Part shown: piece after piece, positions 8,304 to 15,035 of the stretch | Numbering within the stretch: the stretch's first letter is position 1 | How the letters are laid out: every line of letters starts with the position of its first letter | IMG/VR virus record: IMGVR_UViG_3300050821_001826 | Coordinates: 1 to 48,766 of that record | Source of the DNA: a virus | Reading direction: 5' to 3' (one strand) | DNA: 48,766 nt | The notes under the pieces: model-generated | Told to the model about the DNA's origin: nothing | The model's database searches: none | The model's input: only the letters and a program-made list of their open reading frames with translations | Made by a program: the position numbers and the translations under genes

Positions 8304-8552
8304 GTGAGCGAATGGACCGTAGACACTCTTAGGGAGCATTTGGAGACCATGCTCAAAGAGCGTGACCTCCGGTTTCAGCAGCGGTTCGAGGCAGGAGAGA
8401 AGCGACTCGACGGAATGAACGAATTCCGCCAAGCTCTGAATGACGCGCAGAAGACATTCGTCACGTGGCCTATCGTTGTGGCGTTTGTCGTAGCGGCCTG
8501 CGCTATTACGGGAACCGTAGTGGGTTTGCTGACGTTCTTTATGAGAAAGTAG
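8304..8552 (+). CDS. Small coiled-coil / membrane-anchor protein, lysis region
   Basis: 82 residues with a GTG start six bases after the previous stop. Residues 1-50 form a charged helix (LREHLETMLKERDLRFQQRF). Residues about 54-79 form one membrane segment (WPIVVAFVVAACAITGTVVG), ending in a short basic tail (MRK). It has the same layout as its upstream neighbour but no clear sequence similarity. Tandem genes of this shape often encode a holin/antiholin pair or a spanin-like protein; which applies here is not decidable from sequence. Confidence 0.68.
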   Translation: MSEWTVDTLREHLETMLKERDLRFQQRFEAGEKRLDGMNEFRQALNDAQKTFVTWPIVVAFVVAACAITGTVVGLLTFFMRK

Positions 8553-8555
8553 GCT

Positions 8556-8729
8556 CTAGCGGTGAATCGCAGCGCCGAATACTTCCCAACCGAGAATGCC
8601 TACCAACAGCCAGATGACGAGGTAGGAACTGAACGGCTTAAACCACGGCGTATTCGGAGCGTAATTGACCCAGCCTCCGAACAGAACGGCGATGATATAG
8701 ATCATCCAGAACAGAAGTTGCAAGGACAT
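8556..8729 (-). CDS. Small two-span membrane protein on the opposite strand
   Basis: 57 residues, beginning MSLQLLFWMIYIIAVLFGG. A strong Shine-Dalgarno site (GAAGGAG) lies six bases before the ATG. Two hydrophobic stretches (about residues 3-20 and 36-52, YLVIWLLVGILGW) are separated by a short polar loop with NYAPNTPWF. Small phage proteins of this kind, with an FGGW loop and a GW-x-VFG ending, are familiar near lysis genes. The plus-strand frame over the same bases (8562-8780) has low-complexity composition and no ribosome site and is its shadow. It is the only minus-strand gene in the late half, so it would act antisense to, or be transcribed independently of, the lysis genes. Confidence 0.72.
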   Translation of the reverse strand: MSLQLLFWMIYIIAVLFGGWVNYAPNTPWFKPFSSYLVIWLLVGILGWEVFGAAIHR

Positions 8730-8754
8730 GGCGTACTCCTTCTGAGCCTATTTG

Positions 8755-8946
8755 ATGCCTTCCGCGCCCAAACCGTCTGAGCCGAAACGCACTATTTGTG
8801 TCGCGCTGCCTATTCGCAACACGGACAGAGCCTTATGTAAAACCCACGGCGTGTACCTCGAGCGGCGCAAGGTGATATTTGACAGCAAACCGGTCTATTG
8901 CTGGTTCTGCCCCACTGGCGAGATAATTTGCAGAGAAAATGGTTGA
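8755..8946 (+). CDS. Small CxxH/CxxC zinc-ribbon-like protein
   Basis: 63 residues from the ATG at 8755; an in-frame TTG directly precedes it. The second half has CKTHG, a basic strand and CWFC followed by a later C, the spacing of a small zinc ribbon (CxxH...CxxC). The ribosome-binding site is weak, so the gene is only moderately supported. Its end overlaps the promoter-like sequence at 8943-8970. Confidence 0.45.
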   Translation: MPSAPKPSEPKRTICVALPIRNTDRALCKTHGVYLERRKVIFDSKPVYCWFCPTGEIICRENG

Positions 8947-8970
8947 TTTTGCGGGAAATAAGGCTAGAAT
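8943..8970 (+). promoter_or_regulatory. Sigma70-like promoter for lysis genes
   Basis: TTGATT at 8943-8948 and TAGAAT at 8965-8970 are separated by 16 bases, about 20 bases before the start codon at 8991. It could give independent expression of the genes from 8991 to 11894. It is a match to the consensus only. Confidence 0.5.
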
Positions 8971-8990
8971 CTGAGTGAAAGGCGAAAGCG

Positions 8991-9302
8991 ATGCAAGCAC
9001 TCTGGATATGGCTGAAGGGTAAGAACTGGAGCACGCACGCGATTGGTGCCACTCTCGGTAGCTTCGCGGTGTTCGTGACCAGCGATCCGCAGGCGCAGAG
9101 GTTCCTTATCTCTCTCTTGAAGGCCCATCCAGCCATCGCAGCGCAGGTCATCGCGCTCGCTGGCATCATCACGGCGTACAAGCGGTCCAGCACCCCGGCG
9201 AGCACGGTCGCTCAGGCTAGCGTGATCATGGACAAGCCCAACGCCCCCACCATCGCGCAGGTTGTAGCCGTAACCCCGCCGCCCGCACCCCCGGCTGCAT
9301 AG
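8991..9302 (+). CDS. Small membrane protein, holin candidate
   Basis: 103 residues; GAAAGGCGAAAGCG precedes the ATG. Two hydrophobic stretches (about residues 17-31, IGATLGSFAVFV, and 48-63, IAAQVIALAGIITAY) flank an amphipathic loop, followed by a flexible Ala/Pro/Val tail (VTPPPAPPAA). Two short membrane spans, small size and position upstream of the endolysin fit a holin, but no family signature is visible. Confidence 0.65.
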   Translation: MQALWIWLKGKNWSTHAIGATLGSFAVFVTSDPQAQRFLISLLKAHPAIAAQVIALAGIITAYKRSSTPASTVAQASVIMDKPNAPTIAQVVAVTPPPAPPAA

Positions 9303-9310
9303 GAGATAAT

Positions 9311-9529
9311 ATGCAAAATGTGAAGAGATTGGGAATGGATTGGCCGCGCCGGAGTTGCTCCGATCTATGGATTCCGGCCGAGAAAGCTATTCAGGACACG
9401 GTTAATTTGGTCGAAGATCTAGGAGCACATACACTTCTAACGGATGCCGTGATTTTGCTTGGTCAGGCCCGCGATAAAATTTCTGATTGGGCTGAGGAAA
9501 CCGGCAACGTCAAGCCAGAGGCTGCATGA
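9311..9529 (+). CDS. Small helical phage protein, unknown
   Basis: 72 residues; AGGAG lies six bases before the ATG. The core (AEKAIQDTVNLVEDLG, LLTDAVILLGQARDKISDW) predicts two or three amphipathic helices forming a helical hairpin. Small all-helical hairpin proteins of this type are frequent in phages and some have been shown to bind cyclic oligonucleotides, but I do not see enough to make that link. The stop overlaps the next start (ATGA). Confidence 0.65.
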   Translation: MQNVKRLGMDWPRRSCSDLWIPAEKAIQDTVNLVEDLGAHTLLTDAVILLGQARDKISDWAEETGNVKPEAA

Positions 9530-10248
9530 CCCTCCCTCTCACTCCCTCCCGATTCAAGCGCGGCGCACTACCCTCCCCCCGTCATCGTCTCGCCGCAGCC
9601 TGCCCGCATGTCGCAACCACTCCCACGCCCCCACAATGGCTATGGAAGCCCACGCAGTTGTCGTTCTGGGGCAACGCCGTGGATGGCGACTGTGTGACGG
9701 CAGAGGAAGCGTTCGCCAAGGGATGCGGACCAGCAGGCGTGTTCATCACCGATGCGACTGTCCAAGCGTGGGCCACGAAGAATAACGTGCTGAATGGTGC
9801 AGACCTGACGCAAGTTCTCGACCTGATGCAATCAGGCGGCTTCCCTCAAGGCGCATCCGTCTACGATGATGGCCCGTTCGTCTCTGTGGACTGGACGAAC
9901 GCAGCCCTGCTTCAGAACGCCATCGCGCAGGGACCAGTCAAGATCGGCATTGCGGCGGACCAGCTTGAAAATGCGGTTCCTGATCCTCCGGCCGATGGCT
10001 GGTTTGCGACGGGATTCGCGCAGGACAGCAACGAGGACCACTGCGTTTCGCTCTGCGGGTACGGTTCGATTGCATGGCTGGCCGCTCAATTGGGCGGTAC
10101 TTTCTCTGGGCCAGAAGATACTCCCGCTTATGCCCTATTCACTTGGGACTCCATCGGTATCATCGACGTGCCATCCCTTGTGGCTATCTGTTCCGAGGCG
10201 TGGCTCAGGAAACCGACAACTGTTATCGCAGCACAAGGAGCGTTATGA
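9526..10248 (+). CDS. Papain-like cysteine hydrolase, role unknown
   Basis: 240 residues. After a basic, Pro-rich N-terminus, residues 48-60 (FWGNAVDGDCVTAE) place a probable nucleophile Cys56 in the position of the papain-fold Q/N-x-x-x-x-G-x-C helix. DHCVSLCGYG puts His172 at the start of a strand, and YALFTWD (W207, D208) resembles the Asn/Asp-Trp element that completes papain-like triads. The order Cys-His-Asp and the spacing fit a C1/C39-like fold. The gene is coupled to its neighbours by ATGA at the start and lies within the lysis block. It might process a virion or host protein or cut peptide crosslinks; no substrate can be inferred. There is no signal peptide. Confidence 0.6.
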   Translation: MTLPLTPSRFKRGALPSPRHRLAAACPHVATTPTPPQWLWKPTQLSFWGNAVDGDCVTAEEAFAKGCGPAGVFITDATVQAWATKNNVLNGADLTQVLDLMQSGGFPQGASVYDDGPFVSVDWTNAALLQNAIAQGPVKIGIAADQLENAVPDPPADGWFATGFAQDSNEDHCVSLCGYGSIAWLAAQLGGTFSGPEDTPAYALFTWDSIGIIDVPSLVAICSEAWLRKPTTVIAAQGAL

Positions 10249-10751
10249 ATCGCAGATCGTTTCTGAAACTGTCATCGACTAGTGCCGCGATTGCGGTCCT
10301 TCCCCCAAGTCTTCTGTTCACCGGCTGCTCTGTCGCCCAAGTCGTTCTTGACGTAGAAGGCGTGCTCAAGGAAGCAGCAGCAATCACCCAAAACGCCGGA
10401 CAGACTGCATGGTCTGCTGAGCTAACCCAGGCCGCAGACGCTCTCCAAGCCGCCTATAGCGTCTGGGACCAGAGCACGACTTCGACGACCGGCCAAAAGA
10501 TTGCGGCCCTGCTCAATGCCCTCGTAGCGGCCACGGCGATCATCCTGCCGAACGACCCGTGGTCGGCGTTGATTAACGAGATGGTCGCGCTGGCTGACCT
10601 GGCTCTGAGCTTCTGGCCCGGTTCGACGTCGGTAACCTACAGCCGGAACCCTCACGTCGGTGCCGTGCTACCTCCAGTAAGCTACAAAGACGCGAAACGG
10701 CGCTGGAACACATTGGCGGTAGGACCGCTGGCGGGAGCTAAAATTAAATAG
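10245..10751 (+). CDS. Predicted Tat-exported lipoprotein
   Basis: 168 residues; AAGGAG precedes the ATG at 10245. The N-terminus reads NRRSFLK, a near-perfect twin-arginine motif, followed by a moderately hydrophobic stretch and FTGC at residues 25-28, an acceptable lipobox. Tat export followed by lipid attachment at Cys28 is therefore predicted. The mature part is Ala-rich and helical (about residues 40-130), with a final basic tail (KDAKRRWN). Phage lipoproteins are often superinfection-exclusion factors or outer-membrane spanins; Tat-dependent ones are rare in my experience. It has no Pro-rich spanin signature, and its function is unknown. It sits between the papain-like gene and the jelly-roll protein. 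Confidence 0.75.
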   Translation: MNRRSFLKLSSTSAAIAVLPPSLLFTGCSVAQVVLDVEGVLKEAAAITQNAGQTAWSAELTQAADALQAAYSVWDQSTTSTTGQKIAALLNALVAATAIILPNDPWSALINEMVALADLALSFWPGSTSVTYSRNPHVGAVLPPVSYKDAKRRWNTLAVGPLAGAKIK

Positions 10752-10761
10752 GAGTCTCCCT

Positions 10762-11436
10762 ATGCTTTTCTCAGCATCCTACGCTAATCTCGAAACCATC
10801 GTCCCCGGCATTGACATGAACCCGGCAGACATCAACCCCGGCGGTCCAGAGCCTACCTCTGCCACGGGGTTCACAGACGAGCCATGGAGCGGCGGCACAA
10901 CGGTAAGCATCAACGGGCCGCAATGGTTCGCAGGGCTATCCAAGCGCTCCGTGACGCCTCCGACGGGTCTCCTGCAATCCATCAGCCAGATTACCGTGAC
11001 CTATGACATCCGCCCCTCGCAGACAGCTTCCCTGTTCGCGCAGCTTCACGAAACGGATCTGATAATCGTAGACGCCAACGGGAATCGCTATAACGGCTCC
11101 TGCCAGAAGAATAACGAAGAGGGCGGCATGTGGCAGATCGTGAACGCCCAGGGGAATTGGGTGGACACGGGATTCAAGCCGGGATTGTTCACTCCAGACG
11201 TGTGGACGCCCGTCTCTGTGGTTTATCGGGTGAACTGGCAAGCGCTCACGTTGTCGGTCATCGGGATTACAGACGGGACCACGCCATTCCTGATTCCAGC
11301 AGCCCTGCAGAACGTTCCCGCTGTAAAGAATAGCGGCTGGCAGCCAAACCTTCTCGACATCCAGATTCAAGACACGCTGATTAAAGCCGGGAGCTACACG
11401 AGGGACATGAAGAATATCGGGATTTCTTTGCAATGA
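10762..11436 (+). CDS. Jelly-roll (concanavalin-like) carbohydrate-binding-type protein
   Basis: 224 residues; GGAG precedes the ATG. The second half alternates strands rich in Trp, Tyr and Asn (WTPVSVVYRVNWQ, LLDIQIQD, SYTRDMKNIGISL). This pattern is shared with polysaccharide-lyase and laminarinase-like jelly rolls, where a W-x-P-V-x-V-x-Y-x-V strand precedes the concave sheet. No catalytic residues can be assigned and there is no signal peptide. It may be a lectin-like virion or lysis-stage protein. The stop overlaps the endolysin start (ATGA). Confidence 0.6.
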   Translation: MLFSASYANLETIVPGIDMNPADINPGGPEPTSATGFTDEPWSGGTTVSINGPQWFAGLSKRSVTPPTGLLQSISQITVTYDIRPSQTASLFAQLHETDLIIVDANGNRYNGSCQKNNEEGGMWQIVNAQGNWVDTGFKPGLFTPDVWTPVSVVYRVNWQALTLSVIGITDGTTPFLIPAALQNVPAVKNSGWQPNLLDIQIQDTLIKAGSYTRDMKNIGISLQ

Positions 11437-11894
11437 CCCCTGCACCCGCGATCTCTGCTTTTTTGTCTCTCATCGGCTGGTCAGAGGGAGCCGATTACAA
11501 CACCATCGTGACTGGCATAGATGGCCCTACTACCTTCTCTGACTTCACAGACCATCCCTTTGCCCCGCAGTTCTCGAGACCGCCTGTAATCGTGCGCAGA
11601 AGCCCATTGCTCGAATCGACCGCCGCCGGCCGCTACCAACTCCTGTACCGCTATTGGGTGCCCTACAAGGCCCAGCTAGGGCTTACAGACTATTCCCCTG
11701 CTTCGCAAGACGCCGTGGCGCTCCAGCAGATGAAGGAGCGCGGCGCTGTGGCAATGATTACCGTGGGGGATATTCAGGGGGCGATCGCGGCTTGCTCGAA
11801 CATCTGGGCGTCGTTTCCGGGAAATAGTTACGAGCAGGGCGGAAAGTCTATGGGGGAGTTGCTAGATCAGTACGCTCTCTTCACGCAGCCCTAG
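11433..11894 (+). CDS. R-like: Endolysin, lambda-R-type lytic transglycosylase
   Basis: 153 residues, close to lambda R (158). The catalytic region FLSLIGWSEG aligns with AFLDMIAWSEG of lambda R and gives Glu18 as the general acid. Further matches are FTDHP, STAAGRYQLL (lambda STGAGRYQLL), SPASQDAVALQQMKERGA and CSNIWASFPG. The family cleaves the peptidoglycan MurNAc-GlcNAc bond, forming 1,6-anhydromuramic acid, at the end of infection. There is no signal peptide or SAR segment, so a holin is needed for release, and several small membrane proteins upstream could serve. The stop codon lies in the CTAG shared with the opposing gene. Confidence 0.95.
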   Translation: MTPAPAISAFLSLIGWSEGADYNTIVTGIDGPTTFSDFTDHPFAPQFSRPPVIVRRSPLLESTAAGRYQLLYRYWVPYKAQLGLTDYSPASQDAVALQQMKERGAVAMITVGDIQGAIAACSNIWASFPGNSYEQGGKSMGELLDQYALFTQP

Positions 11895-12100
11895 CCGATA
11901 CGGGGTGGGGCCGGTTTGAAAGGCCAAGCCATGATCTTGAACAAATATTGTGGCGGATCATCAGAAAATATCGCGCGTCCCGTCACAATGAAACGAACGC
12001 AGTTGCATCCAACGGTGAAGACGATGCAAGGCATGTATACGCACATTCTGATCGGTAGCGAAAGCACCCAAGCTAGCAAGAATATAATTCTCGTGCTCAC
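11891..12100 (-). CDS. Small membrane protein, last gene of the early operon
   Basis: 69 residues with a GTG start overlapping the preceding stop (GTGA) and AAGGAG seven bases upstream. Residues 4-35 are strongly hydrophobic (RIIFLLAWVLSLPIRMC), with several cysteines. The rest is basic and aromatic. No family is recognised. The plus-strand frame over the same bases (11916-12128) lacks a ribosome site. It ends in the same CTAG as the endolysin. Confidence 0.58.
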   Translation of the reverse strand: MSTRIIFLLAWVLSLPIRMCVYMPCIVFTVGCNCVRFIVTGRAIFSDDPPQYLFKIMAWPFKPAPPRIG

Positions 12101-12411
12101 CGCGATTCTCCTTCTCTGGGTGGGTTGATGGGGCGGAAGTAGGTCCAGTTGAGGCTTTTATATTGCTCTGCGGTGGCGTCACCTTTCCACGGTGTGTCGG
12201 CTACGTCACACACGAGCCAGGTACGAGACATGAGCCGCCACCTGCCAACCTCGTCGCGCCCTAGCTTAGGCAAGTTCTCCGGCGTGATCGGAGTCCAGTC
12301 CAGCAGGGCGAGCCGGGCTTCCAACTCAGCGATGCGTGATTTAGCCTCATCGCGTTCGTGAGTGAGATTATCTACGGTGTCGAGAATTAATCTTCTAACT
12401 TCCGGTTCCAC
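12097..12411 (-). CDS. DUF551-like hypothetical protein with N-terminal coiled coil
   Basis: 104 residues with a GTG start seven bases after AAGGAGG. Residues about 8-38 form a coiled coil (LTHERDEAKSRIAELEARLALL). Then comes W-T-P-I-x-P-E-N-LP with spaced Trp residues (RTWLVCDV, LNWTYFRPI), which resembles the DUF551-type domain common in phage early regions. Function unknown. Confidence 0.75.
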   Translation of the reverse strand: MEPEVRRLILDTVDNLTHERDEAKSRIAELEARLALLDWTPITPENLPKLGRDEVGRWRLMSRTWLVCDVADTPWKGDATAEQYKSLNWTYFRPINPPREGESR

Positions 12412-12449
12412 TGCTTGCCTCCTTCACACTCCGGGCCGCCAAGAGCGCG

Positions 12450-12614
12450 TCACGCTATTTCGTCTGCGGCTGCCCAAGGACAGCCAAATGAATCTTTAGC
12501 GGCCCTGGTCGCATCCATCAGCAACACTCGGCCCTCGATGCAGAGGTTGAAGATTGCGTTCCGGCAGCGTTCGCACTGTTCTAGGTGCTGGTCGAATTTA
12601 TCTTGTGGATTCAT
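12450..12614 (-). CDS. Small CxxC protein
   Basis: 54 residues. GAGGAA lies about eight bases before the ATG, which directly follows the stop of the upstream gene. HLEQCERC gives one Cys pair, with further Cys in FNLC and FGCPW, a possible small zinc-binding protein. Such H-x-x-x-C-x-x-C proteins are frequent in phage early operons. Confidence 0.7.
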   Translation of the reverse strand: MNPQDKFDQHLEQCERCRNAIFNLCIEGRVLLMDATRAAKDSFGCPWAAADEIA

Positions 12615-13211
12615 TCATTTCCTCGATTCGTCTGGATTAGCGTCTACGGCGGTTACGGGAATGGGGAGAAGTTCGGCAAGGGCTTGCATAATTTCCAGCG
12701 CACGCACCCGTAGGCAATGAACGCAAGTAGTGATGCCGCGCCTTATCCCAAAATCGATGTCCACGTTACCTGCCGACCACTTACTCAGACCGCAGAGAGT
12801 CTGTTTTCCGCGCACCAGGTGGGATGGCTCAAGGTCAGCAATATACTCCCCGCAATGGACACAGCAATGAGTGGCGCATCTTTCCCGCGCCTGTGCAGGC
12901 TCAGAGGCGGGAGCGGCAGTGTGATGCGAGCAAGCGCACTTGGCTCCGCAGAACTTGCACTGCTGGCGGCACCTGTCGTGCTGGCCGTGGAAACAGGCTG
13001 TGGAGGTATAAGCGTGCTCCGTCTCCGCGTCCGGCTGGGAACGATCGGCACGAGTTTCAATCAGCGCCGCCACATACCGGTTCTGGCAGTCGTTGTGTTC
13101 GGCCAGTTGCGCGGCCACTTCCCATACGGCCTCGGCAATGATGCATGGAGCCATTTCGGTATTGTTGCCTCTACACTCTTCCGCATAAGCTCGAATCTGT
13201 TTTGCGTTCAT
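12615..13211 (-). CDS. Multi-cysteine zinc-binding-type hypothetical protein
   Basis: 198 residues from the ATG at 13211, which has AAGGGAG upstream; the frame extends 47 codons further without a ribosome site. Residues 1-45 are helical (MNAKQIRAYAEECRGNN). The middle holds a dense Cys/His cluster (CFHGQHDRCRQQCKFCGAKC, CSHH, CCVHCG), and a later CVHC pair follows, so two or three zinc sites are likely. No enzyme motif is visible; it may bind nucleic acid. Confidence 0.72.
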   Translation of the reverse strand: MNAKQIRAYAEECRGNNTEMAPCIIAEAVWEVAAQLAEHNDCQNRYVAALIETRADRSQPDAETEHAYTSTACFHGQHDRCRQQCKFCGAKCACSHHTAAPASEPAQARERCATHCCVHCGEYIADLEPSHLVRGKQTLCGLSKWSAGNVDIDFGIRRGITTCVHCLRVRALEIMQALAELLPIPVTAVDANPDESRK

Positions 13212-13254
13212 AACTCCCTTTCCCTCTGTCTCAGATTGGTGATGAGCGGGATGG

Positions 13255-13449
13255 CTACAATCCAAGTTCTTTAACGACAGGCAATTTACGGCGCTTGGCT
13301 TCCGCAACGAGACGTTTGCCCATCTCTCGCACCACATCCTCGAATCCGCCATCCATCAGCGCTTTACAGAAACGACCAAACGAGTCGCTACCGTCTTTTG
13401 GATCGAACTGAATTGTGAGCGTTAACTTGCCCTTTTTCGATTTCTTCAT
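13255..13449 (-). CDS. Small basic protein, unknown
   Basis: 64 residues; AGGAGGAGAG precedes the ATG. The start is lysine-rich (MKKSKKGKLTLTIQF) and a beta strand leads into an amphipathic helix (FEDVVREMGKRLVAEAKRRK). A small DNA-binding or single-domain regulator is possible, but no family is recognised. Confidence 0.68.
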   Translation of the reverse strand: MKKSKKGKLTLTIQFDPKDGSDSFGRFCKALMDGGFEDVVREMGKRLVAEAKRRKLPVVKELGL

Positions 13450-13488
13450 CTTCCTCTCCTCCTCGTTTCAGGGTGCGGTGGGGGTCAG

Positions 13489-13851
13489 TTACTTTTTCAA
13501 TTCCAGCATCCTGATCCGCGCTATCAATTCCTGCCACTCGCGCTCAGTAACCACATGCAGGTCATCCACGCATTCATTCCGCTCGGGGACATACAAACAC
13601 TGATCCGTGCAAACCGTGGTGCCCGGCGAACAGGTATTGGCACAGTGCGCTGGCGTGATTTGCTGATGCTGATACTTCCCACATTGAAGGGTGCGTTCTT
13701 TACAACTCGGACGTGCCTCTTGGAATGACGACGCGTCATCACAGAATGGCAGGCATTTATCGCCTATCCACGCTTTACTGGGGCAATCCTTTTGGCCCCA
13801 CCCTGCCACACAACCCAGCGCCAAGGTCACTATTGCTGCGATTCTCTTCAT
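13489..13851 (-). CDS. Small secreted cysteine-rich protein
   Basis: 120 residues from the ATG at 13851, which overlaps the upstream stop (ATGA). The signal peptide (MKRIAAIVTLALGCVAGWG) is followed by a mature chain of about 100 residues with ten cysteines, including CANTCSPGTTVCTDQC, a knot-like disulfide-rich arrangement. The last 25 residues form a helix (EREWQELIARIRMLELKK). It could be a lipoprotein if Cys14 is lipidated, but the lipobox is poor. Export from an early operon is unusual; it may act in the periplasm, for example on superinfection (inference). Confidence 0.72.
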   Translation of the reverse strand: MKRIAAIVTLALGCVAGWGQKDCPSKAWIGDKCLPFCDDASSFQEARPSCKERTLQCGKYQHQQITPAHCANTCSPGTTVCTDQCLYVPERNECVDDLHVVTEREWQELIARIRMLELKK

Positions 13852-14120
13852 TGCTGCTCCTTGGGTTTCGATATTCTGTCCCAGATAAATTTCCAATTCA
13901 CGCTGCAATATCCCCCGCCAGCGTCATTGATGTATTCGGCCCATTGATGATTGGCATCGCTGCCTGAAATGGTGGTCCAAGTGACATTGTTCTTAAACCC
14001 CTTGGGGCACTTGGCGCAGACCCTAAAGCCGTCGCTAGAAATGTGCGGATGAGGCCATACCCATCCAGCCGATAAGCTTAGTACCGCGATAAACCACGTT
14101 GTCGCTGCGAATTTCTTCAT
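13848..14120 (-). CDS. Small secreted protein with four cysteines
   Basis: 90 residues; GGAGGAGTGAA precedes the ATG. The N-terminus is a signal peptide (MKKFAATTWFIAVLSLSAGW). The mature part has CAKCPKG, several Trp and a YCSVNW segment. It is coupled to the next secreted gene by ATGA, so the two form an exported pair inside the early operon. No family recognised. Confidence 0.72.
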   Translation of the reverse strand: MKKFAATTWFIAVLSLSAGWVWPHPHISSDGFRVCAKCPKGFKNNVTWTTISGSDANHQWAEYINDAGGGYCSVNWKFIWDRISKPKEQQ

Positions 14121-14147
14121 TTCACTCCTCCGCTCCAGGGGAGCAGG

Positions 14148-14612
14148 TCAAAGCTCGATTGGAATACGCAGCCACAATTCGATCTGATCCCACCGGTCCG
14201 TGATGTAGCTAGCCATTTTCAACATCAAATCTGGCTCCCGGATCGCAGGACACCACGCTGCTGTCAGTTTCCCAGCACCTGCTGCCCATCCGAGTTCGGC
14301 GTGGGCACTCTGACCGCAGGGGTTGACCAGAATGCAAGCGTCGCAACGTTTCAGAGCGTCCATGTCCCGATTGAAGCCTTCGACTGCGCGTGGATGCTCC
14401 AAACCTCGCAGGTAGCGGGGAACATCACCAGTCCAGAGCCGCCAGTCTGGATCAACTTCGGACCAGTGGAACCCTCCGTTTTCTCCATCTATCTCACCCC
14501 ATCCGCTTCCCGATCCCCGGAAATCGTAAACCTCATGGCCAAGTGCGCGGAGATTTTCGACCGCGATAGGCTGCCACTCACAGCGCCAGCTACTTGCAAC
14601 GTAAATCTTCAT
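14148..14612 (-). CDS. Nucleoside 2-deoxyribosyltransferase-like protein
   Basis: 154 residues. The N-terminal MKIYVASSWR strand and the C-terminal HAELGWAAGAGK motif, with the Glu that serves as nucleophile in this superfamily, fit the nucleoside 2-deoxyribosyltransferase / DUF4406-like Rossmann fold. Between them lie GHEVYDFRG and an acidic DMDALKRCDACILV strand. Family members transfer deoxyribose between bases or hydrolyse nucleotides, so a role in nucleotide recycling or base modification is plausible. Fold-level assignment is good; the reaction is uncertain. Confidence 0.75.
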   Translation of the reverse strand: MKIYVASSWRCEWQPIAVENLRALGHEVYDFRGSGSGWGEIDGENGGFHWSEVDPDWRLWTGDVPRYLRGLEHPRAVEGFNRDMDALKRCDACILVNPCGQSAHAELGWAAGAGKLTAAWCPAIREPDLMLKMASYITDRWDQIELWLRIPIEL

Positions 14613-14651
14613 TCAATCCCCTTCCTTTCTTCGCTCCGCCACATGAGACGG

Positions 14652-15035
14652 TCAGGTTCCTACTTCTCCGCGCTGACAGGCATCAACGCCTTGGTGCGTG
14701 GCCAGTAATGCCGCCACGTCCTCTACTGACCGGCAAATTCCGTACCGATGCCCTTCGCGTTCCACCTGGGCCTGAAAACTCTTCTGGTACTCAGATTGCC
14801 TACCCTTCGCGGCCTTTGTCTCAATCCAGTAGGCTTGGCTGAATGAGCACCAAGTCCCCTGATCATCCACGCCGCGTGTCCGAAACGCCAAAATGTCGGC
14901 CATGCCCTTGACGCCGAACCGCATGAAGCCGCCGGGAACTCTAGCGCCTCCTGTGGGCATCCGGAACGCCAAAATGTGCTCTGCCGCCAGCCAGTCCATG
15001 ATCTGTCGCAGTACCAGTCCTTCGGGTGTGCTCAT
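14652..15035 (-). CDS. VRR-NUC domain nuclease
   Basis: 127 residues, overlapping the previous stop by ATGA. GMADILAF supplies the metal-binding Asp, and YWIETKAAKGRQSEYQ supplies the E-x-K and Gln of the PD-(D/E)xK core. GICRSVEDV matches the end of VRR-NUC domains. Standalone VRR-NUC proteins are common phage nucleases that resolve branched DNA. Its place in the replication and recombination operon fits junction processing. Confidence 0.88.
   Translation of the reverse strand: MSTPEGLVLRQIMDWLAAEHILAFRMPTGGARVPGGFMRFGVKGMADILAFRTRGVDDQGTWCSFSQAYWIETKAAKGRQSEYQKSFQAQVEREGHRYGICRSVEDVAALLATHQGVDACQRGEVGT

Noticed and set aside
8562-8780. Plus-strand frame of 72 codons
   Set aside because: It overlaps a better minus-strand gene with a strong ribosome site and clear membrane spans; the plus frame has no ribosome site and shadow-like composition.
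9311-9529. Anti-CBASS Acb2/Tad1-like sponge
   Set aside because: Size and helical hairpin character are similar, but the characteristic conserved residues could not be matched by eye.
11916-12128. Plus-strand frame with a hydrophobic end
   Set aside because: No Shine-Dalgarno; the opposite strand has AAGGAG, a coupled GTG start and a hydrophobic N-terminus.
12717-13274. Long plus-strand frame of 185 codons
   Set aside because: Shadow of the multi-cysteine minus-strand gene; the early genes around it are all leftward.
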